Origin: Pseudomonadota bacterium
GTDB taxonomy: Bacteria > Pseudomonadota > Alphaproteobacteria > Rhodospirillales > Magnetospirillaceae
DNA length: 6,603 nt
Reading direction: 5' to 3'
NCBI GenBank assembly: GCA_023437865.1
Contig: JAEZFE010000401.1
Span: forward strand, 1 to 6,603
Shown here: piece after piece, positions 1-5,942 of the stretch
Layout of the letters: every line of letters starts with the position of its first letter
How positions within the stretch are numbered: position 1 is the stretch's first letter
The notes under the pieces: model-generated
Databases searched by the model: none
Told to the model about the DNA's origin: nothing
The model's input: only the letters and a program-made list of their open reading frames with translations
Position numbers and translations under genes: made by a program

Positions 1-964
1 TGGTGAAGCCGATGCCGGTCAGCACCGACACCCCGTAGAGCCCGCGCCAATCGGCCCCCGCCGGCAAGCGCGCCAACCCAAGCCGGATCAGCGTCCAGGT
101 AAAGCCGAACACCCCCACCTGCTTGCCGACGAACAGACCGGCGGCAATGCCCACGAACACCGGATCGGTGAAGGTTCCTGCCCCGATACCGGCGATGGAA
201 ATCCCAGAATTGGCCAAAGCAAAGACCGGCAGGATCAGGAAGACCACCCAGGGCTGAAGCGCGTGTTCGAGCTTGCGGACCATGGTCATGGGGATGGCGA
301 GGCCGAGGATGACGCCGGCAATGGTGGCGTGGATGCCGGAATGCAGCACCGCGAACCATAAAGCCAGCCCCACCACGCCGTAGGCCGCCACGTGCTTGAC
401 ACCCAGGCGGTTCAGCACCACCAGCACCACGGTGGCACCGGCGGCAGCCAGCAGGTAGGCGGTGGATAGTTGGGCGGAATAGAACAGGGCGATGATCAGG
501 ATGGCGCCCAGATCGTCAATGATGGCCAAAGCCGTCAGGAACACCCGCAAGCTCAGCGGCACCCGCCGGCCCAGCACCGCCACCACGCCCAGCGAGAAGG
601 CGATGTCGGTGGCCGACGGAATGGCCCAGCCGCGCACGCCCTCGGCATCGCCCCAATTGAAGGCCAGATAAACCAGCGCCGGCACCGCCATGCCGCCCAA
701 TGCCGCCACCGCCGGCAGCATGATTTGGGCGCGGGTGGACAACTCGCCCTCGCGGATCTCGCGCTTGATCTCCAGCGCGACCACCAGGAAGAACACGGCC
801 ATCAGGCCGTCATTGATCCAATGCAGGATGGACAGACCGGCGACCGAAGCATCCAGCATGGATTGCCATCCTGGCCCGAGCGGCGAATTCGCCACCGCCA
901 TGGCAACCACCATCATGGCGACCAGCAACACTCCCCCAGTAATCCCGCCGCCCTGATTGTCCAT
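1..964 (-). CDS. nhaA: Na+/H+ antiporter NhaA (partial, C-terminus outside window)
   Basis: An inner-membrane antiporter that exports Na+ in exchange for H+, used for sodium and pH homeostasis. The visible 321 residues align along their length with NhaA from memory of the family. WINDGLMAVFFLVVALEIKRE-like sequence follows the first helix. The TDIAF motif holds Asp120 (E. coli D133), ALAIIDDLGAI holds the ion-binding pair Asp150/Asp151 (E. coli D163/D164), and GKQVGVFG holds Lys281 (E. coli K300). The reading ends in GIGFT, the start of the last conserved helix, so about 60-70 residues are missing beyond the window edge. The ATG at 964 is preceded by a strong GAGGAGG Shine-Dalgarno, which fixes the start. 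It lies 69 bases downstream of the FixJ-like regulator, same strand, so cotranscription is possible. All key residues are intact and I see no frameshift. Identification is very secure; operon membership is inference. Confidence 0.97.
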   Translation of the reverse strand, partial: MDNQGGGITGGVLLVAMMVVAMAVANSPLGPGWQSMLDASVAGLSILHWINDGLMAVFFLVVALEIKREIREGELSTRAQIMLPAVAALGGMAVPALVYLAFNWGDAEGVRGWAIPSATDIAFSLGVVAVLGRRVPLSLRVFLTALAIIDDLGAILIIALFYSAQLSTAYLLAAAGATVVLVVLNRLGVKHVAAYGVVGLALWFAVLHSGIHATIAGVILGLAIPMTMVRKLEHALQPWVVFLILPVFALANSGISIAGIGAGTFTDPVFVGIAAGLFVGKQVGVFGFTWTLIRLGLARLPAGADWRGLYGVSVLTGIGFT

Positions 965-1033
965 GTTCCCTCCTCGTTCAGAGTTCATATACGGACAAGG
1001 CGCGGGTGGAGGAATAAGGGTTTTCCCTTCCCC
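965..1033. other. Short gap before nhaA with weak hairpin and short direct repeat
   Basis: This 69-base stretch separates the stop of the FixJ-like regulator from the nhaA start. It contains a perfect AAGGG/CCCTT stem with a 4-base loop at 1016-1029, just after the regulator's stop. The stem is only 5 bp and, read on the minus strand, is not followed by a T run, so it does not qualify as an intrinsic terminator. Nearer nhaA, GTTCA occurs twice (976-980 and 983-987), seven bases apart. The minus strand has a TATAT-like box around 986-991 but no matching -35 at a normal distance. A weak promoter cannot be excluded. The nhaA Shine-Dalgarno (GAGGAGGG) lies at about 968-975. Confidence 0.4.
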
Positions 1034-1645
1034 TCAGCCCTCTTCCAAGCGCAGCGCCATGCGAACCAGATCGGACAGGCTGTTGGCAGCCATCTTTTCC
1101 ATAACGCGGGCACGGTGGATTTCCACCGTGCGGGCCGAGATGTTGAGTTCCACCGCCACCGCCTTATTGGGCAGGCCGCGCACCACCAGGTCCATGACCT
1201 CACGCTCGCGCGGGGTCAGCCCTTCGGCGCGGGCGCTGATGTCATCGAGCCGGCGACGTTCGTTGAAGGCGCGCGCGCCCTTGTCGAGCGCAATGGCGAC
1301 CGAGGCCAATAGCACATCCTCGTCGAACGGCTTTTCGATGAAATCCGAGGCGCCTTCCTTCAGCGCCTGCACCGCCATGGCAACGTCGCCGTGGCCGGTG
1401 ATGATGATCACCGGCAGGTCGATGCGGTTTGCCTTGAGGTGGCGCTGAAGGTCGAGGCCGCTCATGCCCGGCATGCGCACATCCGCCACAACGCAGGCCG
1501 GCAGGGCGGGATCGAGGGCGGCCAGGAACGCAGCGGCGTCGGGATGGGCACAGGCAGAGTGGCCGGCAGCTTCCAACAGCAGCACCAGAGCGTCGCGGAT
1601 GGCGCCGTCATCATCGACCACATGCACCATGGGCTGTTGCGTCAT
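1034..1645 (-). CDS. FixJ-family response regulator (second pair)
   Basis: A cytoplasmic two-component transcription factor of 203 residues, close to FixJ length (about 204). Receiver domain, residues 5-120: acidic pocket Asp11-Asp13, phosphoacceptor Asp55 in VVADVRMPGMSG, Thr83 in ITGHGDV and Lys105 in EKPF. A short linker leads to a LuxR/NarL-type helix-turn-helix at about 143-185 (LTPREREVM, then RTVEIHRARVMEKM), which is strongly FixJ-like. The ATG at 1645 is preferred to an in-frame ATG at 1723. It has a GAGAGGAAAG Shine-Dalgarno and overlaps the kinase stop as ATGA, and the extra 26 residues of the longer form do not look like receiver sequence. The partner is almost certainly the MASE1 kinase just upstream, by overlap. 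Target genes are unknown. FixJ itself is not claimed, because the partner is not a haem-PAS FixL and no nitrogen-fixation genes are seen. A gapless hand comparison with the DctR-like protein at 3213-3824 gives roughly 45% identity. Confidence 0.95.
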   Translation of the reverse strand: MTQQPMVHVVDDDGAIRDALVLLLEAAGHSACAHPDAAAFLAALDPALPACVVADVRMPGMSGLDLQRHLKANRIDLPVIIITGHGDVAMAVQALKEGASDFIEKPFDEDVLLASVAIALDKGARAFNERRRLDDISARAEGLTPREREVMDLVVRGLPNKAVAVELNISARTVEIHRARVMEKMAANSLSDLVRMALRLEEG

Positions 1646-3216
1646 GCTTTCCTCTCCCCCTCGCCGTTCAATGGCAGCGTGAACCGGAAGGACGCTCCTC
1701 CCGGCCCGGTACGGTCCAGCCACAGCGTGCCGCCATGGGCTTCGATGAAGCTGCGGCTGATGGCCAGCCCCAACCCCATTCCCGTCGCCTTGGTGGTCAC
1801 GAATGGTGCGAACAACTGGCCGCCCATATCCTCGGAAATGCCCGGGCCGTTGTCGCTGACCTCGAATTCCATGCGGCCGCCGGCTACCCTGGCCGCGACA
1901 ACGATCTCGCCGCCGCCCTCCATGGCATCCATGGCATTGCGCACCAAGTTCAGGAGAACCTGCTGGACTTGCACCTTGTCAACATGGACGGCGGGCAACC
2001 CCTTGTCCACCTGAGTCACCAGCCGGATGGCGCGGCGCGCGCATTCCGGCGCGGCCAGCATCAGCGCGTCGGACACCAGCGCCGATACCGCCGCCGGTTC
2101 GCGGTCGGCCCGCCCGGTGCCGATGAACTCACGCAAGGACCGGATGATGTCGCCCGCCCGCTGACTTTCCGCCACGGCGCGGTCCATGGCACCGCGGACC
2201 TTGGCGATATCCGGCTCGCCGCCCGCCAGCAGGCGCTGGGCGGCTCGGGTGAAGGCGATGGCGGCCAGCAATGGTTGGTTCAGCTCATGGGCCAGGGCGG
2301 CGGCCATCTCACCGGCCATGGATATGCGCGAGAACTGGGCCAACTCGTCTTGCCGCGCATGCAGGGCGGCCTGGACCCGGCGGCGCTCGGTGATGGCGGC
2401 GCCGAGAACCAGGGTGGCCGCCGCCAGGGCCAGCACCAGGAATTGCAGCGTGGTGACGGTATCGGATTCTTCGGCCCGGAACAGGATGATCAGGCCCAAC
2501 TGCGCCGCCATGTTGCCCAGCACCGCGCCCTGAAGGCCGAAGCGCGCCGCCGCCCAGATCAAGGGCGGGAACAGCAGGTAGAAGAACTCGAAATTGTCGG
2601 TGGCGTCGAGGCCGAACACCATCCACAAGGCGCCGCCCAGCGCCGCGCCCTGGAGCGCCGCCAGCGCCACCACGCGGGCCGACGGCGGCGCCACCGGGCG
2701 GCGGAACAGCAGCACGGCGGGGGTCAGCACGGCGATGCCGATCATGTCGCCGATCCAGTAGCGGCTGGCGGCCGGGAGGAAGGACTCCGCCGGCACGATG
2801 CCGGCCAGGGTGAACAGACCGACGAAACAGATGGCCGCCAGCCCCGGCCCGATCACGGCGCCAGCCAGCAGCCATACCACGTCGCGCAGAGCGCCAAGGT
2901 TGGCGTCGATACGGGCGACGCGGCGCAGGAACCAAGCGGTGCCGCCATAGATCAGCGCCAGTCCGATATCGGCGGCTATGGTCACCGCCAGCGGCTTGGG
3001 CAGATCGCGGACCAGCAGATCACCGCCGAGCACAGCGAGGAAGAACAGTAGCGACACGCGCGGCCCCGCCAGCACCATGATGGCAAGCGCCCACCCGGTC
3101 GGCGGGTTCCACGGCGTGATGTTGAGCGTCGAAAAGGTGTGGATGTAGCTGACCCGGTCGAGCACCAGATAGACGGCAATGAACGCCGCCGCCTGCAATA
3201 CCCGCTGGGCGGTCAC
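1642..3216 (-). CDS. MASE1-type membrane sensor histidine kinase
   Basis: An integral inner-membrane sensor kinase of 524 residues. Residues 1-275 hold about eight or nine hydrophobic segments with MASE1 hallmarks: NITPWNPPTGWA near 32-43 and RYWIGDMIGIAVLTPAVLL near 152-170. The ligand of MASE1 domains is generally unknown. After a short linker comes the catalytic core: H-box GEMAAALAHELNQPL with phospho-acceptor His310, N-box with Asn427 (LLNLVRNAMDAM), G1 box DNGPGI at 455-460, an F-box region APFVTTK, and G2 box GMGLGL at 479-484. All key residues are present, so it should be active. There is no PAS domain between membrane and kinase. The start is a GTG at 3216 that overlaps the upstream regulator's stop as GTGA. 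A longer in-frame reading to 3699 runs inside that regulator and is low-complexity shadow sequence, so it was rejected. The stop overlaps the next regulator's ATG (ATGA). The core is of the same ELNQPL class as DctS/FixL. Confidence 0.94.
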   Translation of the reverse strand: MTAQRVLQAAAFIAVYLVLDRVSYIHTFSTLNITPWNPPTGWALAIMVLAGPRVSLLFFLAVLGGDLLVRDLPKPLAVTIAADIGLALIYGGTAWFLRRVARIDANLGALRDVVWLLAGAVIGPGLAAICFVGLFTLAGIVPAESFLPAASRYWIGDMIGIAVLTPAVLLFRRPVAPPSARVVALAALQGAALGGALWMVFGLDATDNFEFFYLLFPPLIWAAARFGLQGAVLGNMAAQLGLIILFRAEESDTVTTLQFLVLALAAATLVLGAAITERRRVQAALHARQDELAQFSRISMAGEMAAALAHELNQPLLAAIAFTRAAQRLLAGGEPDIAKVRGAMDRAVAESQRAGDIIRSLREFIGTGRADREPAAVSALVSDALMLAAPECARRAIRLVTQVDKGLPAVHVDKVQVQQVLLNLVRNAMDAMEGGGEIVVAARVAGGRMEFEVSDNGPGISEDMGGQLFAPFVTTKATGMGLGLAISRSFIEAHGGTLWLDRTGPGGASFRFTLPLNGEGERKA

Positions 3217-3824
3217 CGTTCGACCTTGTAGGCCGACAGGACCTGGGCCAGTTCCACCGCCGTCTTGACCTCCATCTTCTCGAATACATGCGCGCGGTGG
3301 ACCTCGACGGTGCGCATGGTGATGCCCAGTTCGTCGGCAATGACCTTGTTGAGTTTGCCCGCCAGCACCAGTTCCATCACCTGCCGTTCGCGCGTGGTCA
3401 GTTGGGCCAGACGGGCGGCGACGCCGGCCACCTCGGTCTCGGCGGCCCGGCGCTGGGCGTCCTTTTCCAGCGCATCGATGATGCGGTCCACCAGATCGTT
3501 GTCGTTGAACGGCTTTTCCACAAAGTCGATGGCGCCGCGCTTGAGCGCGCCCACCGCCATGGGCACGTCGCCGTGGCCGGTGAGGAATATCACCGGAATG
3601 CGCGATTGCACCTGCCGCAGCCGGTCGAACAGATCCAGCCCGCTCATACCGCTCATGCGGATGTCGAGCAGCAGGCAGCCGGCCATGTCGGGAGTCCACT
3701 GCGCCAGGAAATCCTCGGCGCGTTCAAACGCCTGGGCCACGACACCGCGCGATTCCAGCAGCCAGGTCAGCGCGTCGCGGATGGCCTCGTCGTCATCGAC
3801 GATAAAAACGGTGCCGGAGCTCAT
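3213..3824 (-). CDS. dctR: DctR-like FixJ/NarL-type response regulator
   Basis: A cytoplasmic response regulator of 203 residues, predicted to activate C4-dicarboxylate TRAP transport genes when phosphorylated by DctS. Receiver domain, residues 4-120: Asp10-Asp12, phosphoacceptor Asp54 in LLLDIRMSGMSG, Thr82 in LTGHGDV, Lys104 in EKPF. The usual MPGMSG is MSGMSG here, a mild variation next to the phosphorylation site. The C-terminal LuxR-type helix-turn-helix lies at about 142-184 (LTTRERQVM; RTVEVHRAHVFEKM). The ATG at 3824 overlaps the DctS stop (ATGA) and has a GAGGG Shine-Dalgarno; an in-frame ATG at 3887 would add 21 residues with no receiver similarity. The name rests on the overlap with a DctS-like kinase and the divergent dctP, as in Rhodobacter capsulatus. 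Sequence alone would only say FixJ family (TtrR, TodT and FixJ look alike). The family call is certain; the dctR assignment is likely. Confidence 0.93.
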   Translation of the reverse strand: MSSGTVFIVDDDEAIRDALTWLLESRGVVAQAFERAEDFLAQWTPDMAGCLLLDIRMSGMSGLDLFDRLRQVQSRIPVIFLTGHGDVPMAVGALKRGAIDFVEKPFNDNDLVDRIIDALEKDAQRRAAETEVAGVAARLAQLTTRERQVMELVLAGKLNKVIADELGITMRTVEVHRAHVFEKMEVKTAVELAQVLSAYKVER

Positions 3825-5776
3825 GCGACCCTCGAAGGCAGAGAAAAGCGGAAAATGGCGCCGCCGCCAGGATTGGGCTCGAACCACAATCGGCCCTGAT
3901 GATACTCGATAATCGAGCGGCAGATGTTAAGTCCCATCCCCATGCCCTCATCCTTGGTGGTGAAGAAGGCTTGGAAGAGGTTTTCCGCCACCTCGGGCGC
4001 GATGCCGGCGCCATGGTCGGCGACCGATACGACCGCCTGACGACCGTCGCTGGTCACCGTGATGTGCAAGGTGCGACGCGATGCCTCGGTCTGGCCCATG
4101 GCTTCAACGCCGTTGCGCGCCAAATTCAGCAGCACCTGCTCAAGCTGGATGCGGTCGGCATTGACCTCGGGGTCGTTGGCGGCCAGCCTGACGCGCAGTG
4201 CCACACCGCGCTGCTTGGCGTCGAATTCCATGAAGCCCACCGTATCCTCGACCACGCTGTTGAGCCGGCACGGATTCAGTTGAGGTTCGGACTTGCGGAC
4301 GAAATCGTGCACGCGGCGGATGATCTGACCGGCGCGCTGGGCCTGAATACCGAGCTTGGTCAACGCCGTCCGCAATTGGTCGAGGTTGAACGCCCCCGAG
4401 GCCAGCACGTTCAGACACCCTGCATTGTAGCTGGCGATGGCCGAAAGCGGCTGGTTCAACTCGTGCGCCAGCGTCGATGCCATCTCGCCCATGGTGATCA
4501 GGCGGCCGGTGCGCTGGAGCTTCTCCTGCTGCTCGCGCGCCATTTCCTCGGCATGCTTGCGCTCGGTGACGTCGAGTACCGAAGCCATCCAACCGGCATG
4601 GGCACCGTCGTCGTCGATCAGCGGCGCCTCGTAGCCCAGCGCCCAGAAGCGCTCGCCGTTCTTGCGGCGAAATTGCAGTTCAAAACCGTCTGCCGGCGCG
4701 TCGCCGGCCAAAACCCGGCTGTGCATCTCGATGGTGGCTTCCATGGCCTCCGGCGCCCAATAGGGCATGGGCGGCAGGCACCCGACCAATTCCTCCCCGG
4801 TCCAGCCCACCATGCGGCAGAACGCAGGGTTCACGTAGGTGATGCGGCCCTGCAGGTCGCGCGCCCGCATGCCGACAGTCAGCGAATCCTCCATGGCCTT
4901 GCGGAAGGCGTGCTCGGTCTTGAGCGCCTGCTCGGCCACCAGACGGCGGGCGAGGTGGCGGCGTACCGCCCAGAGTGACGAGGCCGCAAGCAGCGCCAGA
5001 CCGAGGATGGCCGCCGCCAACACATTCCGGGCCAGATTGGTCTCGCTGGTATACACGGTGGCGACCACCGCCAACCCCTGCCCGGGCGGTTCCAGGCGGA
5101 CCTGATGGCTGAGGCCAGGCTCTGCCAGTTGGACGTTGGTCTTGGCGCCCAGTGGGGTGCCGTTGGCGTCGACGATTTCGATCTTGTAGCGCTCGGCCAC
5201 CCACCATGGCACGTGATGGGTCAGCACCGAATCGACGCTGACCACCCCCACCAACATGCCGACGAAGCGCTGGTTGCGGTAGATCGGCACATGGGCCTCG
5301 AACACATACCCCCGGCCTGGCACGGCGAAAGCCGGCGACCACGCCACCCGGCCAATAGATTTGGCCAGCGTGAAGGCGGCCCACCACGGCGCCGCCTCTG
5401 CCTGCACGAGATCCGTCTCCATGGGCGGCACCGACGCGGCCAGCCCCCCCTCGGCATCGCGCAGCAGCACCCGGTCGAACTCACCGCTGGCGCCGATCAG
5501 CGACCGCGCCTGGACCGGGAACAACTCGACCGGCAAGTCCGCACGCGCAATCTCTTCGCCCAGGCGTGAAAGCTTCTCCTCGCCGGTGGTCAGATGGAAA
5601 TGGATATTCTGCTCAACCCAAAGGATGTCCTTGATCAAAGTGAAGCGGGCTTCCTCGACGTCGTTGCGGTGCAATAACCACAGCAGCACGCCAAGCAGCA
5701 TGATGACCAAAGCCATGGCGACGACAGGGGTCGCCTGGAGGGTGGATCGGCCAGGAAGTCCGTTCAACATTGCCAT
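3821..5776 (-). CDS. dctS: DctS-like C4-dicarboxylate sensor histidine kinase
   Basis: An inner-membrane sensor kinase of 651 residues, predicted to sense periplasmic C4-dicarboxylates and phosphorylate DctR. A first transmembrane helix lies at about 17-36, then a periplasmic Cache/PDC-like sensor at about 37-250 (GRGYVFEAHVPIY, FVGMLVGVVSVDSVL), and a second helix at about 251-271. A cytoplasmic PAS domain covers about 290-405 (ITYVNPAFCRMVGWTGEELVG, the DctS-type PPMPYWAPE, and a PAC-like end at TERK). A coiled linker leads to the kinase core: His438 in EMASTLAHELNQPL, Asn555 in LLNLARNGVEAM, G1 box DHGAGI at 587-592, and GMGMGLN at 611-617. All catalytic residues are present. The ATG at 5776 is the first start after an in-frame stop; the preceding GAGTAAG is a modest Shine-Dalgarno. 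An ATG two codons later is an alternative. The stop overlaps the dctR start. Neighbouring divergent dctP supports the name. Confidence 0.94.
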   Translation of the reverse strand: MAMLNGLPGRSTLQATPVVAMALVIMLLGVLLWLLHRNDVEEARFTLIKDILWVEQNIHFHLTTGEEKLSRLGEEIARADLPVELFPVQARSLIGASGEFDRVLLRDAEGGLAASVPPMETDLVQAEAAPWWAAFTLAKSIGRVAWSPAFAVPGRGYVFEAHVPIYRNQRFVGMLVGVVSVDSVLTHHVPWWVAERYKIEIVDANGTPLGAKTNVQLAEPGLSHQVRLEPPGQGLAVVATVYTSETNLARNVLAAAILGLALLAASSLWAVRRHLARRLVAEQALKTEHAFRKAMEDSLTVGMRARDLQGRITYVNPAFCRMVGWTGEELVGCLPPMPYWAPEAMEATIEMHSRVLAGDAPADGFELQFRRKNGERFWALGYEAPLIDDDGAHAGWMASVLDVTERKHAEEMAREQQEKLQRTGRLITMGEMASTLAHELNQPLSAIASYNAGCLNVLASGAFNLDQLRTALTKLGIQAQRAGQIIRRVHDFVRKSEPQLNPCRLNSVVEDTVGFMEFDAKQRGVALRVRLAANDPEVNADRIQLEQVLLNLARNGVEAMGQTEASRRTLHITVTSDGRQAVVSVADHGAGIAPEVAENLFQAFFTTKDEGMGMGLNICRSIIEYHQGRLWFEPNPGGGAIFRFSLPSRVA

Positions 5777-5788
5777 GCTTACTCGGAT

Positions 5789-5800
5789 TTTCGCGCGAAA
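5789..5800. repeat. Perfect 12-bp palindrome TTTCGCGCGAAA near the dctS start
   Basis: The sequence TTTCGCGCGAAA equals its own reverse complement and ends 13 bases upstream of the dctS start codon on the minus strand. It could be an operator for autoregulation of the dctS operon, or a small structure in the dctS leader. No known FixJ-family consensus was matched, so its role is open. Confidence 0.5.
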
Positions 5801-5816
5801 GGACAGGGGTAAAGGG

Positions 5817-5838
5817 CTGGAAAGCTGAATATATCCAG
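5817..5838. repeat. Inverted repeat CTGGA-N12-TCCAG over the putative dctS -10
   Basis: CTGGA (5817-5821) and TCCAG (5834-5838) form a perfect 5-bp inverted repeat with 12 bases between. The interior contains the AATATA stretch that is the candidate dctS -10 box on the minus strand. The half-site spacing would suit a dimeric regulator, but a 5-bp repeat can arise by chance. Confidence 0.3.
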
Positions 5839-5844
5839 TCTGTT

Positions 5845-5852
5845 ACCCGGGT
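5845..5852. repeat. ACCCGGGT palindrome within the dctS-dctP gap
   Basis: A perfect 8-bp palindrome in an otherwise AT-richer region. It lies where the spacer of a dctS promoter using the TATATT box would be. Just beyond it, GTTCG (5853-5857) pairs with CGAAC (5890-5894), a wider inverted repeat across the middle of the gap. These are operator candidates only. Confidence 0.3.
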
Positions 5853-5942
5853 GTTCGGAAATCCACAATAGCCGAATAGGAGAAACTTTCGAACAATCCG
5901 CCGACAGAAGGCTTGCGTAATCTTTTCGGGAGGAAGAACACC

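Larger units (their letters stand above)
5777..5942. promoter_or_regulatory. dctS-dctP divergent intergenic control region
   Basis: This 166-base gap separates divergently transcribed dctS and dctP and must hold the promoters for both. It is clearly less GC-rich than the genes around it. On the minus strand a TATATT box (5828-5833) could be a -10 for dctS, leaving a leader of about 45 bases, but no good -35 matches it. For dctP I see no convincing sigma-70 pair. A TTGC at 5913-5916 lacks the GG needed at the sigma-54 spacing, so a sigma-54 promoter is not supported. The region contains several inverted repeats, listed separately. The dctP Shine-Dalgarno GGGAGG is at 5928-5933, 9 bases before its ATG. 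A role as DctR target is inferred from R. capsulatus. Confidence 0.7.

Noticed and set aside
1016..1029. AAGGG/CCCTT hairpin as a terminator after the regulator operon
   Set aside because: The stem is only 5 bp and no T run follows on the minus strand, so intrinsic termination is not supported.
470..1312. Long plus-strand open frame of 280 codons opposite nhaA and the FixJ-like regulator
   Set aside because: Rich in H, Q, R and G, the typical shadow of GC-rich coding on the other strand. It spans two well-supported minus-strand genes and matches no known family.
1735..3051. Plus-strand open frame of 438 codons opposite the MASE1 kinase
   Set aside because: Composition (very high Q, H, G, R) is that of an antisense shadow, and the minus strand encodes a complete kinase with all catalytic motifs.
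3217..3699. Extension of the MASE1 kinase by 161 residues upstream of the GTG
   Set aside because: It overlaps the DctR reading frame entirely, has low-complexity R/G/A/H composition, and the GTGA overlap gives a natural start.
3899..4978. Plus-strand open frame of 359 codons opposite dctS
   Set aside because: Antisense shadow of the kinase and PAS coding; no recognisable domain.
5900..5920. Possible sigma-54 promoter for dctP at the TTGC element
   Set aside because: The GG expected 10 bases upstream of the GC is absent (GA at 5903-5904), and the regulators here are FixJ-type, not NtrC-type with a sigma-54 interaction domain.
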